From assembly GCF_008710035.1 (NCBI RefSeq), contig NZ_VYKI01000006.1, positions 98,725 through 162,724 of the forward strand: a stretch of 64,000 nucleotides of DNA, given 5' to 3'. The position numbers were made by a program, and so were the translations under genes. Source of the DNA: Stenotrophomonas cyclobalanopsidis. GTDB lineage: Bacteria > Pseudomonadota > Gammaproteobacteria > Xanthomonadales > Xanthomonadaceae. Of the stretch, positions 1-9,047 are shown in pieces (the stretch's first letter is position 1; each line of letters starts with the position of its first letter). The notes beneath the pieces were generated by a model. The model was given only the letters and a program-made list of their open reading frames with translations. It ran no database searches and was not told the origin of the DNA.

Positions 1-5
1 CGAAG

Positions 6-157
6 GTAGAGTCGAGCTTGCTCGACTGCTGTGCACGGCAGTCGAGCAAGCTCGACTCTACCCACCACGGTAGTCGAGCAAGCTCGACTCTACCCACCAC
101 GGTAGTCGAGCAAGCTCGACTCTACCCACCACGGTAGTCGAGCAAGCTCGACTCTAC
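6..157. repeat. SMAG/REP cluster: one dimer plus three 32-bp tandem units
   Basis: A GTAG-headed palindrome (GTAGAGTCGAGCTTGCTCGACT) is followed by its inverted copy ending in CTAC at 61. Three further right-half copies end at 93, 125 and 157, giving an exact 32-bp period. The GTAG head and TCGAGC-GCTCGA stem match the known SMAG REP family of S. maltophilia. SMAG dimers often form stem-loops downstream of genes. No gene is seen in 1-184. Confidence 0.9.
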
Positions 158-184
158 AGCTGCGGTGAGAGCAGTCGTCCGGCC

Positions 185-409
185 TCAGAGTGGCTTGTAC
201 TGGATCTGCGCCGCCAGCACGCGCAGGCCGTCGGCGCCGCTGGACAGGATGCGTTCCTCGCCCACGCCCTTCAGGCGCTGCAGCCGGAAGCCGTCTTCGA
301 CGGGCAGGCGCGCGGCGACGGCGTCCAGGTGTTGCAGGGCACCCGGGCCCTCGCAGTCGAACTGCCCCCAATACTGGCCGTGGCGATGGATGGTCAGGCG
401 GTAATGCAT
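185..409 (-). CDS. small protein of unknown function (74 aa)
   Basis: A 74-residue soluble protein starting MHYRLTIHRHGQYWG and ending QIQYKPL. I do not recognise a family. It looks like a compact alpha/beta protein without signal peptide or membrane segment. The ATG overlaps the TGA of the upstream amidotransferase gene by one base (TGATG), which fixes this start over longer in-frame extensions and implies translational coupling. It is probably the last gene of a yggS-amidotransferase-small-protein operon. Function is unknown. Confidence 0.7.
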   Translation of the reverse strand: MHYRLTIHRHGQYWGQFDCEGPGALQHLDAVAARLPVEDGFRLQRLKGVGEERILSSGADGLRVLAAQIQYKPL

Positions 410-1122
410 CACGGGTTCTCCGGCAGGTGCTGCAGCCACTGCGCGAACATGGCGTTGGCTGCAGCGGCCAGCGGCGCGCCGTAGCGACGGGCCTGCGCAC
501 GCAGGTCGTTGGGATCGATGCCGGCCTGGGCCAGTTCGAGGGTATGGCCGATCAGCCAGCGCTCGAACGGGTGTGCATCCAGTTCCGGATGGCATTGCAG
601 GGCGAGGGCATGATGGCCGACGGCGAAGGCCTGGTGGCGGCAGGCCGGGGTGCTGGCCAGGCGCTGCGCACCTTCGGGCAGCTCGAAGGCTTCGCCATGC
701 CAGTGCAGTACCGGAATGCCCTGCAAGGCCTGCAACGGCGAGCGCTGGCCGTCTTCGGTAAGCAGCAGCGGCGCGAAGCCGATCTCCTTGCCGCCACTGG
801 CCGCGACCGTTGCGCCCAGGGCGCGCGCCATCAGCTGCGCGCCCAGGCAGATGCCCAGCGTCGGCCGCTGCTGCTGCAGGCGGTGTTGCAGCAGGGCGGT
901 GCTGTCGGCCAGGAACGGATAGAGCGCTGTGTCATTGACGCTGATCGGGCCGCCGAGCACCACCAGCAGGTCCGCGCGTTCGGCGGGCTCCAGCGGATCG
1001 ACGCCGGCCTGCAGGACCTGCACGGTCCAGCCCTGCGCGAGCAGCAGCGGCTGCAGCGTGCCCAGGTCTTCGAAGGCAACATGCTGCAGCACCACGGCGT
1101 GCTTGCGGGCAGCGGTGGTCAT
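409..1122 (-). CDS. class I glutamine amidotransferase (GMP synthase-like)
   Basis: A 237-residue stand-alone GATase1 domain. The nucleophile elbow GICLGAQ (Cys near residue 93) and the distal CHPE (His-Glu of the triad, near 177) are both present, so a functional Cys-His-Glu triad is expected. Stand-alone members of this family, often annotated GMP synthase or gamma-glutamyl hydrolase-like, act on small gamma-glutamyl amides. The substrate cannot be read from the sequence. The start overlaps the stop of yggS by 4 bp (1119-1122), and its own stop overlaps the next gene, so the three genes form a tight operon. No export signal; cytoplasmic. Confidence 0.85.
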   Translation of the reverse strand: MTTAARKHAVVLQHVAFEDLGTLQPLLLAQGWTVQVLQAGVDPLEPAERADLLVVLGGPISVNDTALYPFLADSTALLQHRLQQQRPTLGICLGAQLMARALGATVAASGGKEIGFAPLLLTEDGQRSPLQALQGIPVLHWHGEAFELPEGAQRLASTPACRHQAFAVGHHALALQCHPELDAHPFERWLIGHTLELAQAGIDPNDLRAQARRYGAPLAAAANAMFAQWLQHLPENP

Positions 1123-1892
1123 GCGCGTTCCCCTGCGCTGGGCCAGTAGAAACTGTCCGGCGTCGCGCGCGCGCCAAAGATCGCCTGGCCGACACGCACC
1201 ACGGTGGCACCTTCTTCGATGGCGACCTCGAAATCACCGGACATGCCCATCGACAGTTCTGACAGGTCGATGCCCGCCGGTGCGCTGTGCTGCAGCTGGG
1301 CGCGCAGTTCGCGCAGGCGCACGAAGCAGGCGCGCACGCGTTCGGCGTCGGTGGTGAAGATTGCCAGGGTCATCAGCCCGCGCACGCGCAGGCGGTCGAA
1401 GGCGGGCAGCTGCTGCACGAACGCCGCGACGGCGTCCGGTTCCAGGCCGTACTTGCTGGGTTCGGCCGAGGTGTTGACCTGCACGAACACGTCCAGCGTG
1501 CGGTCTTCCAGCTGCAGCCGCTGCTGCAGGGCCTCGGCCACGCGCAGGCTGTCCAGGGCCTGGAACTCGCTGGCGAAGCGGGCGACATGGCGGGCCTTGT
1601 TGGTCTGCAGGTGGCCGATGACCGACCAGTGCAAGCCGAGGTCGGCCATGGCTTCGGCCTTGCGCTGGGCTTCCTGCACCTTGTTCTCGCCCAGCTCGTG
1701 GCAACCGGCGGCCACGGCCATGCGGATGCGCGACTCGTCGACGGTCTTGCTGACCGGCAGCAGGCGCACGCTGGCCGGGTCGCGGCCGGCACGGGTGCAG
1801 GCATCGGCGATGCGCTGGCGCACGATGACCAGGTTGGCAGCGATCTGTTCGACGGACTGGGCGACGGGCCAGTCGGCGGCGGCTAGGGGCAT
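1119..1892 (-). CDS. yggS: YggS/PROSC family pyridoxal-phosphate homeostasis protein
   Basis: A 257-residue fold-type III PLP-binding barrel protein of the YggS/PLPBP family. The PLP lysine lies in LLPVSKT (Lys49), and the family signatures GENKVQEA, WSVIGHLQTNK, GLMTLA and ELSMGMSGDFEVAIEEGAT-like C-terminus are intact. Family members have no known catalytic activity; they bind PLP and buffer vitamin B6 and amino-acid/keto-acid pools. The start at 1892 has a GGAGGTCC Shine-Dalgarno sequence just upstream; longer in-frame starts lie inside the divergent gene. It faces a MocR-type PLP-dependent regulator across a 75-bp gap, which suggests B6-linked control. Confidence 0.95.
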   Translation of the reverse strand: MPLAAADWPVAQSVEQIAANLVIVRQRIADACTRAGRDPASVRLLPVSKTVDESRIRMAVAAGCHELGENKVQEAQRKAEAMADLGLHWSVIGHLQTNKARHVARFASEFQALDSLRVAEALQQRLQLEDRTLDVFVQVNTSAEPSKYGLEPDAVAAFVQQLPAFDRLRVRGLMTLAIFTTDAERVRACFVRLRELRAQLQHSAPAGIDLSELSMGMSGDFEVAIEEGATVVRVGQAIFGARATPDSFYWPSAGERA

Positions 1893-1935
1893 GGGGGACC
1901 TCCGGTGCGGGGCGGCCAGGGTGGGATACACTGGC

Positions 1936-1966
1936 ACAGGACAAGGTTTAGTTTGACATAGGACAA
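1936..1966 (+). promoter_or_regulatory. direct repeat A(C/T)AGGACAA x2, candidate MocR operator
   Basis: ACAGGACAA at 1936-1944 and ATAGGACAA at 1958-1966 are same-orientation 9-mers with starts 22 bp apart, about two helical turns. They lie in the 75-bp gap between yggS and the divergent MocR-type gene, the second copy abutting that gene's ATG. MocR/PdxR proteins typically bind direct repeats in the divergent intergenic region. The repeats are seen directly; operator function is inferred. Confidence 0.5.
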
Positions 1967-1967
1967 A

Positions 1968-3254
1968 ATGAAAATCACCGGGCGTAGTGCCGAAGCCATC
2001 TTCGACAGCATCCGTGAGGGCATTGGCGATGGCCAGCTGGCCGCGGGCAGCATGCTGCCGCCGGTGCGGGAGCTGGCCGAGCGGCTGGGGGTGAACCGGA
2101 ATACCGTGGCGGCTGCCTACAAGCGCCTCGACGGTGCCGGCCTGGCCAGCACCGGCGGCCGCCGTGGCACGGTGGTGCGTGGGCCGGCACAGGCCATGGC
2201 CCGCGAGGGCAGCGCGCCGGGGCTGGCCCTGCACGACCTGGCCGGGGGCAACCCGGACCCGCGCCAGCTGCCGGCGCTGCGTGTGCAGGCCGCGGCCCCG
2301 CGGCTGTACGGCACGGACACTGTGGACGTGCGCATGCAGCGGCTGGCGCGCGCCTCGCTGGACCCGCATTGCCCGGCCGGCTATGCGCTGGAGCTGACCC
2401 ATGGGGCGGTGGATGGCATCGAGCGCCTGCTGGCGGCGTGGCTGCTGCCGGGTGACCGCATCGCGATCGAGGATCCGTGCTTCCTCGGCAGCCTGAATGT
2501 GCTGGCCGCGGGCGGGCATGGGGTGCTGCCGGTGGCCGTGGACGCGCACGGCATGCAGGTGGAGGCGCTGCGTGCGGCGCTTGAGGCCGGTGCGCGGGCG
2601 GTGCTGCTGACCCCGCGTGCGCACAACCCCACCGGCGCCAGCCTGGATGCGAAGCGGGCACGGGCACTGCGGCAGCTGCTGGCCGCTTACCCGCAGGTGG
2701 CCGTGTTGATCGACGATCACTACGCGCTGCTTTCGCAGCAGCCCTACCATTCGGTGCTGCCGGACGATGGCCGGCGCTGGGCGCTGCTGCGTTCGCTGTC
2801 CAAGGCGCTGGGGCCGGACCTGCGGCTGGCGTGGCTGGGCTGCGATGCGGCCACTGCCAGCGTGCTGCGCCTGCGTCTGGCGGCCGGCACCGGCTGGGTC
2901 AGCCACCTGCTGCAGGATGCGGCCAGCGCGGTGCTTGAATCGGCGCCGCAGCGGGCGAAGATCACCGCTGCGGGTGAGCGTTACCAGCAGCGCCTGCAGT
3001 CATTACAGGAACTGCTGCGTGCGCGTGGGCTGCAGACGCCGTTGCCGATGGAGGGCTTGAACCTGTGGCTGCCGCTGCCGGGTGACAGCCACGCGCAGGT
3101 GCTGGCCCTGGCGGCGCGCGGCTGGCATGTGCGTGGTGGTGAGGTGTTTGCTGTGGCGGCACCGGCGCATGGGGTGCGCATTACCTGTGCGGCGCTGGCG
3201 ACGGCGCAGTTGCGGCAGCTGGCCGATGACCTGCTGGCGGTGTGCGGTGGGTAG
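1968..3254 (+). CDS. MocR-type GntR regulator with aminotransferase domain
   Basis: A 428-residue two-domain protein. Residues about 1-75 form a GntR winged helix-turn-helix (LPPVRELAERLGVNRNTVAAAYKRL). Residues about 95-425 form a fold-type I aminotransferase domain with the PLP lysine in SLSKALGPDLRLAW (Lys279) and the AHNPTG motif. MocR proteins use PLP or a PLP-amino-acid adduct as ligand and commonly control PLP synthesis, GABA, taurine or D-alanine genes. Here the only divergent partner is yggS. The stop codon TAG lies within the GTAG head of the following SMAG element. An alternative is a true aminotransferase annotation, but the N-terminal DNA-binding domain argues for a regulator. 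Confidence 0.88.
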   Translation: MKITGRSAEAIFDSIREGIGDGQLAAGSMLPPVRELAERLGVNRNTVAAAYKRLDGAGLASTGGRRGTVVRGPAQAMAREGSAPGLALHDLAGGNPDPRQLPALRVQAAAPRLYGTDTVDVRMQRLARASLDPHCPAGYALELTHGAVDGIERLLAAWLLPGDRIAIEDPCFLGSLNVLAAGGHGVLPVAVDAHGMQVEALRAALEAGARAVLLTPRAHNPTGASLDAKRARALRQLLAAYPQVAVLIDDHYALLSQQPYHSVLPDDGRRWALLRSLSKALGPDLRLAWLGCDAATASVLRLRLAAGTGWVSHLLQDAASAVLESAPQRAKITAAGERYQQRLQSLQELLRARGLQTPLPMEGLNLWLPLPGDSHAQVLALAARGWHVRGGEVFAVAAPAHGVRITCAALATAQLRQLADDLLAVCGG

Positions 3255-3308
3255 AGTCGAGCTCGCTCGACTGTGCGGCGAACGGCAGTCGAGCAAGCTC
3301 GACTCTAC
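3251..3308. repeat. SMAG REP dimer overlapping the MocR stop codon
   Basis: An inverted pair of GTAG-headed palindromes: GTAGAGTCGAGCTCGCTCGACT, a short spacer, then the reverse complement ending CTCTAC at 3308. The TAG at 3252-3254 is the stop codon of the upstream gene, so the repeat starts inside the coding sequence. Confidence 0.85.
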
Positions 3309-3320
3309 AAGGGCGAGCGC

Positions 3321-3593
3321 TCAGGGCGCGGCGTTGGCGCCCGGTCGCACGTAGTAGGTCTGGCCGGTGTCATCCAGGAACACCAGTTCCGGCTTGCCCT
3401 GCCATGAGGTGAGCATGGCGCCGGTGTTGTTCTGGTGCCGCACCATCAGGCTCGCGCCACGATCGGGGTTGGCCACGACCTTGAACACTTCGGTGGTGCC
3501 GCTGGCATCGTCCAGGGTCAACAGGGCTTCGCCACCGCGGTCGCTGGTGCCGTAGCCGCTGCGTTCGGAGCCATCGGGGCCGAGCAGGATCAT
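3321..3593 (-). pseudogene. 5'-truncated gene, C-terminal half of a conserved hypothetical protein
   Basis: The reading frame SGMILLGPDGSERSG to FLDDTGQTYYVRPG resembles the C-terminal half of a Xanthomonadaceae family that normally begins with a 'NIVDADGRxRLxIxN'-like segment and continues with 'AGMIFFxDEGxExGG'. Here the N-terminal half is missing, and the open frame instead runs upstream into a SMAG dimer (3664-3735). A good Shine-Dalgarno (AAGGAAGGA) with ATG at 3612 opens a different frame. The best guess is a decayed remnant with the 5' end lost near 3630-3664. A 90-residue protein from the Met at 3593 cannot be excluded. Family recognition is from memory. Confidence 0.45.
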
Positions 3594-3663
3594 GCCTGAC
3601 AGCGCGGGCCATCGTTCGTCCTTCCTTGGATGTGCCGACGATAGCGGATGCAAAAGCGGATGG

Positions 3664-3735
3664 GTAGAGTCGACCGTTGGTCGACTATCGCGCGCCAGCA
3701 CGGTGGAAATGCAGTCGACCAACGGTCGACTCTAC
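3664..3735. repeat. SMAG REP dimer (TCGACCGTTGGTCGA type)
   Basis: GTAGAGTCGACCGTTGGTCGACT and its inverted copy ending TCTAC at 3735, separated by about 25 bp. It lies between the 3' end of dnaE2 and the truncated gene and could serve as a terminator-like structure for the imu operon. Confidence 0.85.
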
Positions 3736-3749
3736 CGGTCGACGGCGCA

Positions 3750-6700
3750 TCAATGGAAGTCGCGGCTGTGGCTGCGCAGGCCCTGCAGCAGTTCATCCAG
3801 GCACAGCATGCGCTGCACGATCACATGCTGCACGCCATCGACGCGTTCGAGGCGGCCGTCGATCTGCATCAGCTGGGTATCGACCAGCACGCGGTGCTGG
3901 CGGTCGGCCACGTGCCGCCAGACCACGGCATTGACCATGCCGGTCTCGTCTTCCAGGGTGAGGAAGGTGACGCCGCTGGCGGTCTGCGGGCGCTGGCGCA
4001 TGCGTACCAGGCCGGCGATGCGCACGCGGCGTCCGTGGCCGTGGCCCGCCAGTTGTGCAGCGTCCAGGCAGCCACGGCTGCGCAGCTGCGCACGCAGGAA
4101 ACTGATTGGATGGCGGCCGAGCGTGGTGCCGGTGCTGCGGTAATCGGCCTGCATGTCCTCCCACGCGCTGGGCAGCGGCAGGGCCACGCGGGCCTCGGTG
4201 GTGGCGCGGGCCTGGTCGAACAGCGGCAGCCGGTTTTCCACGCCGGAAATATCCCAGCGCGCACGATGGCGGTGGCCACTGAGCCCACGCAGCGCACCGG
4301 CATCAGCCAGCAGGCCCTGCTGGCGCCGGTCCAGCCCGGTGCGCTGGCAGAGATCGCCAACATCGTCGAACGGACGGCGCGCGCGTTCGCGCATCAGTGC
4401 CTGCACTGCCGTTTCGCTGCAGCCATCAATCAGGCGCAGGCCAAGCCGGATGGCCGCTGCCCCCTTGCTGAAATCCAGGCTGCAGTCCCAATCGCTGTGG
4501 CGCACGTCCACCGGCAATACCGTGATGCCATGCCGGCGCGCATCCTGCAGCAGCTGGTCGGGGCTGTAGAAACCCAGCGGCTGGCTGTTGATCAGGCTGG
4601 CGGTGAACGCGGCCGGGTGGTGGCACTTCAGCCAGCAGCTGGCATAGGTGAGCAGGGCGAAGCTGGCCGCATGGCTCTCGGGGAACCCATAGCTGCCGAA
4701 GCCCTTGATCTGCTCGAACAGGCGTTCGCCGAACTCCAGGCTGTAGCCGCGATCGAGCATGCCGGTCAACAGCTTTTCGCGATGCGGCTCCAGCCCGCCA
4801 TGGCGCTTCCACGCGGCCATCGAGCGACGCAGTGCATCGGCTTCACCGGCACTGTAGCCGGCGGCATCCACCGCCAGCTGCATTACCTGTTCCTGGAACA
4901 GCGGCACGCCCAGGGTGCGCGCGAATACGCGCTCCAGCTGGGGTGGATAGAGCGGGTTGTCCGGATCGTTCAGCGCTTCTGGGCCCTGTTCGCGCAGGAC
5001 CCGCCGGCGCTCCAGGTAGGGGTGCACCATATCGCCCTGGATCGGGCCGGGGCGCACGATTGCCACTTCGATCACCAGGTCGTAGAAGGTGCGCGGCTGC
5101 ATGCGTGGCAGCATCGCCATCTGCGCGCGCGATTCGATCTGGAACACGCCGATGGTTTCGGCGGCGCAGATCATGTCGTAGGTCGGGCCATCCTCGTCTG
5201 GAATCGCATCCATGCGCCCTTCGTGCAGGCCGTGCTGCTGCAGCATGGCCAGGCACTTGCGGATGGCGGTGAGCATGCCCAGCGCCAGGCAGTCGACCTT
5301 CATCAGGCCGGTGGCATCCAGATCGTCCTTGTCCCACTGGATGACGGTGCGCCCGGCCATGGCCGCGTTCTCCACCGGCACCAGGGTGGACAGCGGGTGT
5401 TCGGAAATCACGAAACCACCCGGGTGCTGCGACAGGTGGCGGGGGAAGTCGATCAGCTCTTCGGTGAGTGACAGCAGCCGCCGCATCAGCGGCGTGTCCG
5501 GATCGAAGCCGCGTTCGCGCAGCGTGTCCGGCAGCGGGATGTTGCCGCCCCAGTGGTCCATCGCCGCACCCAGCTCATTGACCTGGTCCATCGGCAGGCC
5601 GAGCGCGCGGGCGACATCACGGATCGCGCTGCGGCCGCGGTAGCTGATCGCCACGGCGGTGAGCGCGGCGCGCTCGCGGCCATAGCGGTTGAACACGTAC
5701 TGCAGCACTTCCTCGCGGCGCTCGTGCTCGAAATCGATGTCGATGTCCGGTGGCTCGTCGCGCTCATCGGAGATGAAGCGCTCGAACAGCAGGTTGCTGC
5801 GCGCCGGGTCGATCTCGGTGACGCCGAGCACGAAGCACACCGCCGAGTTCGCCGCCGAACCACGCCCCTGGCAGAGGATCTGCTGGCTGCGGGCGAAGCG
5901 CACGATGTCCTGCACGGTGAGGAAGTAGGAGGCGTAGTTCTTCTTGGCGATCAACGCCAGCTCGTGTTCGATCTGCGCGCGCTGCGCTGGCTGGATGCCT
6001 CTTGGCCAGCGTTCGGGGATGCCTTCTTCCACCAGTGCACGCAGCCAGCCGTCAGGCGTCTGCCCGTCGGGCACCAGCTCGCGTGGATAGGTGTACTGCA
6101 GCTGGTCCAGGGTGAAGTGGCAGCGTTCGGTGATGCGCAGGGTCTCGGCCAGCAGCTCGGGGGGATACAGCTGGGCCAGCGCGCTGCGCGGGCGCAGGTG
6201 GCGTTCGCCGTTGGGAAACAGCCGCCAACCGGCTTCGGCCACGCTGCAGCGGTGGCGGATCGCGGTCAACGTGTCCTGCAGGGCGCGTCGGCGGCGCACA
6301 TGCATGTGCACGTCACCGCTGGCCACCAGCGGCAACACGTGGCGCTCGCCGAAGGCCTGCAGCTGCTGCAGGCGGCGCACGTCGTCGTGTTCGTGGTGCA
6401 GCTCCACCGCCAGCCACAGGCGGCCGTCGAAGGCGCTGCGCAGCAGCGGCAGGTGGCTGGCATCGGGCTGGCGGTCAAGCCACAGGCACAGCAGGCCCTC
6501 GGCCAGGCCGTGCAGATCCTCGCGCAGGCAGCGGTATTCGCCCTTGCCGGCGCGCCGCCGACAGGTGGTGATCAGCTGGCACAGGCTGGCATAGGCCTCC
6601 TGGTCGGTGCACAGCAGGGCGATCTTCGGCCCATCCTCGATCTGGAATTCGGCACCGATGACCAGCGCCACGCCGTGCGTCTTCGCCGCCTGCCAGGCAC

Positions 6701-6860
6701 GCACGATGCCGGCCAGCGAGCACTCATCGGTGATCGCCAGGGCGCGGTAGCCCTGGCCGGCGGCACGCGCGAACAGTTCATCGGCGGTGGACGCGCCGCG
6801 CTGGAAGCTGAAGGCCGACAGGCAGTGCAGTTCGGCGTAGGCAGGGGCGGTGGCGGTCAT
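3750..6860 (-). CDS. dnaE2: error-prone DNA polymerase DnaE2 (ImuC)
   Basis: A 1036-residue C-family polymerase of the usual DnaE2 length. It has an N-terminal PHP domain (about 1-230), palm/fingers with the catalytic PDIDIDF (about 371-377), and a C-terminal OB-fold ([29 protein letters not shown]). It lacks the C-terminal tau-binding extension of replicative DnaE. With ImuB and ImuA it performs SOS-induced translesion synthesis and mutagenesis in bacteria lacking UmuDC. It starts 6 bp past the imuB stop, in one operon behind a LexA box. The start at 6860 is set by the short gap and the conserved N-terminus ([12 protein letters not shown]). Confidence 0.97.
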   Translation of the reverse strand: MTATAPAYAELHCLSAFSFQRGASTADELFARAAGQGYRALAITDECSLAGIVRAWQAAKTHGVALVIGAEFQIEDGPKIALLCTDQEAYASLCQLITTCRRRAGKGEYRCLREDLHGLAEGLLCLWLDRQPDASHLPLLRSAFDGRLWLAVELHHEHDDVRRLQQLQAFGERHVLPLVASGDVHMHVRRRRALQDTLTAIRHRCSVAEAGWRLFPNGERHLRPRSALAQLYPPELLAETLRITERCHFTLDQLQYTYPRELVPDGQTPDGWLRALVEEGIPERWPRGIQPAQRAQIEHELALIAKKNYASYFLTVQDIVRFARSQQILCQGRGSAANSAVCFVLGVTEIDPARSNLLFERFISDERDEPPDIDIDFEHERREEVLQYVFNRYGRERAALTAVAISYRGRSAIRDVARALGLPMDQVNELGAAMDHWGGNIPLPDTLRERGFDPDTPLMRRLLSLTEELIDFPRHLSQHPGGFVISEHPLSTLVPVENAAMAGRTVIQWDKDDLDATGLMKVDCLALGMLTAIRKCLAMLQQHGLHEGRMDAIPDEDGPTYDMICAAETIGVFQIESRAQMAMLPRMQPRTFYDLVIEVAIVRPGPIQGDMVHPYLERRRVLREQGPEALNDPDNPLYPPQLERVFARTLGVPLFQEQVMQLAVDAAGYSAGEADALRRSMAAWKRHGGLEPHREKLLTGMLDRGYSLEFGERLFEQIKGFGSYGFPESHAASFALLTYASCWLKCHHPAAFTASLINSQPLGFYSPDQLLQDARRHGITVLPVDVRHSDWDCSLDFSKGAAAIRLGLRLIDGCSETAVQALMRERARRPFDDVGDLCQRTGLDRRQQGLLADAGALRGLSGHRHRARWDISGVENRLPLFDQARATTEARVALPLPSAWEDMQADYRSTGTTLGRHPISFLRAQLRSRGCLDAAQLAGHGHGRRVRIAGLVRMRQRPQTASGVTFLTLEDETGMVNAVVWRHVADRQHRVLVDTQLMQIDGRLERVDGVQHVIVQRMLCLDELLQGLRSHSRDFH

Positions 6861-6866
6861 GGCGGT

Positions 6867-8276
6867 TCAACCGAACCAGCCGTGCAGCATCCACGGCGCA
6901 TGCGGATCGTTGCGCGGGCGGAAGGCCCAGCCGCGCTGGCCGTGGGCGGTTTCCACCACGTAGTAATCGCGGCGCGCGTCGGCCTGGTCCCACCAGCCCG
7001 ATTCGATCCGTTCCGGCCCGGCGACGATGCGCAGGCGCGGGTCACGCAGCGGCTGCGGCGTGTCCAGCAGCCAGCCGGGGCGCAGCGGCCAGTACGCAGG
7101 GGGCTTGGCCGCCGGCTGGGTGCCGCTGGCACATTCGGGGCGATGGTCGGCCTGCACCGCCAGCGGCTGCACGGCGTCATCGCCGAGCCGTGCGCGCAGG
7201 CGCTCGCGCAGCTGGGTCCACGGCATCGCCTGCGCCGGGCGGGTGTCGAACAGATCACGCGCGGCCGGCACGAACGGCGGCAGGTGTTCGGCCTGCAGGC
7301 GCAGCGCCCGGCTGCCGGCGGGCAGGGCGAAGGCTTCCATGCGGTTGCGGGCGATCTCGAACAGCAGCGCGGCATCGCGCTCGGGGGCCAGCAGGCCGAT
7401 GGTCAGCACGCTGGCCGGCAGCAGGTCGTGTTCGAAATACAGGTCGAAACGCTGCACGCCGCCATCGCGCGAACAGAGGAAGGCGGCCAGGTCCAGCAGC
7501 AGGCGGCGCAGTGGGAACAGCAGCGCCTGGCTGGATTCGATCTCGTACTCGAATTCGATGCGCGCATCGAAGCGGTCCGGGGGCTGGTAATAACGCAATG
7601 GCGGTGCCGGCAGGCCACGCAGCGCGTCCAGCTGCTGCAGCACATCGGGGGCGAAGCGCCGGGCCAGGCTGTCGCGCGGCAGGTCGAGCGCGGCGCCCAA
7701 CGTGCGCAGGCCGGAGCGGCCGAGCACGGTGACCGCCTCGGCGGGCAGGCCGCAGCGCGACAGGGGCAGCTGCGCGAGCAGCGCCGGCAGCTGCTGCATG
7801 TCGACGCCCAGGCCGTCGTGCACGTTGGCCAGTACGCGTGCGGCATGCGGGGTGGGCGCGGCCACCAGGCGGTGGCGGAAGCCCAGCTCGTGCAGGCCAT
7901 CGCGCAGGCGCTTCTCGATCTTCAGCCAGTCACCGAACAGGGCACGGCTGGCGCCGATCTCCAGCACCAGCGCATGCGGGAAATCGAGGCTGACCTGCGA
8001 GCTGTAGGCATAGGCCCAGCTGGCCAGCAGCTGGCGGGTGTGCTGCTCGGCGCTGGGGTCGTAATCGTGCAGCTGCATGTCCTGCACCAGCACCTGCGCG
8101 GCCGACAGCAGCATGCCCGGGCGCAGGCCGGCCGCGCGTGCCGCCGGGCTGACCGCACGCAGCACGCGGCGCTGCGCCGGCCCCTGCAGCAGCACCAGCG
8201 GCCGCTGCGGGTCCGGCTGCAGGCGCAGCACGCTGTCCAGCGCCAGCTGCGGCAACAACAGGCAGGCCCAATGCAT
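6867..8276 (-). CDS. imuB: ImuB, catalytically inactive Y-family polymerase homologue
   Basis: 469 residues with the Y-family polymerase layout, but the catalytic acidic residues are lost. The N-terminal segment reads LLLPQLALDS instead of a DxDAFF motif, and the DE-containing motif is replaced by VLEIGASRALFG. This is the hallmark of ImuB, which bridges the beta clamp and DnaE2 rather than synthesising DNA. Helix-hairpin-helix-like and little-finger regions follow, and the C-terminus (about 390-469) is the ImuB-specific tail ending HGWFG. It lies 9 bp downstream of imuA in the imuA-imuB-dnaE2 cassette. It should be induced by DNA damage. Confidence 0.95.
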   Translation of the reverse strand: MHWACLLLPQLALDSVLRLQPDPQRPLVLLQGPAQRRVLRAVSPAARAAGLRPGMLLSAAQVLVQDMQLHDYDPSAEQHTRQLLASWAYAYSSQVSLDFPHALVLEIGASRALFGDWLKIEKRLRDGLHELGFRHRLVAAPTPHAARVLANVHDGLGVDMQQLPALLAQLPLSRCGLPAEAVTVLGRSGLRTLGAALDLPRDSLARRFAPDVLQQLDALRGLPAPPLRYYQPPDRFDARIEFEYEIESSQALLFPLRRLLLDLAAFLCSRDGGVQRFDLYFEHDLLPASVLTIGLLAPERDAALLFEIARNRMEAFALPAGSRALRLQAEHLPPFVPAARDLFDTRPAQAMPWTQLRERLRARLGDDAVQPLAVQADHRPECASGTQPAAKPPAYWPLRPGWLLDTPQPLRDPRLRIVAGPERIESGWWDQADARRDYYVVETAHGQRGWAFRPRNDPHAPWMLHGWFG

Positions 8277-8285
8277 GGCGCGGCC

Positions 8286-8906
8286 TCAGTGGGCGATGGC
8301 CAGCGGCAGCGGTTGCGCCGGTGGCAGGCCGCCGCGGCACTTCAGCACCCGCACCTGGCCGTGGTCGAGCTGCAGGCGCAGGCTGGCCGGGGAGGGATTG
8401 CGCGCGGCGCGCACGTCGCGGAACACGAAGCCCAGGCACTGGCCGCTGTCGGCGGCGACCTGCAGGCGGCGCAGCGAACGGTCATCGGCCTGCTGCGGTT
8501 GCGGCCAGCACAGTACCGCGGCACAGGCGGCCGAGCGCAGGCATTGTTCGGCTGCCCACAGGGCCTGCTTCGGCGCGGCCTGGATGATCTGCAGCTGGGC
8601 CAGGTCGAGGCCCGCCGCGGCCCAGGCCGGGGCGTGCGGATGGTAGGGCGGGGCGACCAGCACGATCGGCCGGTCGCGCTGGCTCAGCCTGGCCAGCGCC
8701 GGCCAGACCAGGGCCAGCTCACCCACCCCGGGGGCATCCTGCAGCACCTCGCACAGGCCGCTGGCCGGCCAGCCACCGCCGGGCAGGCGGGCATCCAGCG
8801 CCGGGTGGCCGCTGGCCAGGTGGTCGCTTGCCGGCCCGGTGCGCGCCGGGCCACGCCACAGCTGGCGGCCGTCCAGCAGGCGGTCGAGCGCGACGACGGC
8901 ACCCAT
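8286..8906 (-). CDS. imuA: ImuA, SulA/RecA-like mutasome protein
   Basis: 206 residues: MGAVVALDRLLDGRQLWRG, then HPALDARLPGGGWPASGLCEVL, typical of ImuA/SulA-like proteins of translesion synthesis cassettes. These are RecA-fold relatives without a good Walker A motif. ImuA works with ImuB and DnaE2 in SOS mutagenesis. The start at 8906 has a GGAGGA Shine-Dalgarno 7 bp upstream; a longer in-frame start lies beyond the LexA box and is less likely. It is the first gene of the operon. No lexA2 gene precedes it, unlike the four-gene lexA2-imuA-imuB-dnaE2 form in Xanthomonas. Confidence 0.93.
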   Translation of the reverse strand: MGAVVALDRLLDGRQLWRGPARTGPASDHLASGHPALDARLPGGGWPASGLCEVLQDAPGVGELALVWPALARLSQRDRPIVLVAPPYHPHAPAWAAAGLDLAQLQIIQAAPKQALWAAEQCLRSAACAAVLCWPQPQQADDRSLRRLQVAADSGQCLGFVFRDVRAARNPSPASLRLQLDHGQVRVLKCRGGLPPAQPLPLAIAH

Positions 8907-9031
8907 CAGCCGGTCCTCCAGAGGAGGCGCCGGGCAGACGGGAAGCGGCAGGAATGGGCGGAAACGGCGGGCATGGAGCGAGTATCGACGGGCCAGGATC
9001 AGGGGCTGAGACCGACATGCTACTCGCCTTG

Positions 9032-9047
9032 TGAGTAGAATTACTAA
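9032..9047 (-). promoter_or_regulatory. LexA box upstream of imuA
   Basis: Minus strand TTAGTAATTCTACTCA closely matches the Xanthomonadaceae LexA motif TTAGTA-N-TACTA as I recall it. It sits 126 bp upstream of the imuA ATG, the expected place for SOS control of the operon. Binding is inferred. Confidence 0.75.

Noticed and set aside
5553..9038. 1161-codon open frame on the plus strand
   Set aside because: Antisense to dnaE2, imuB and imuA; His/Gln/Ala-rich translation typical of the shadow of GC-rich genes.
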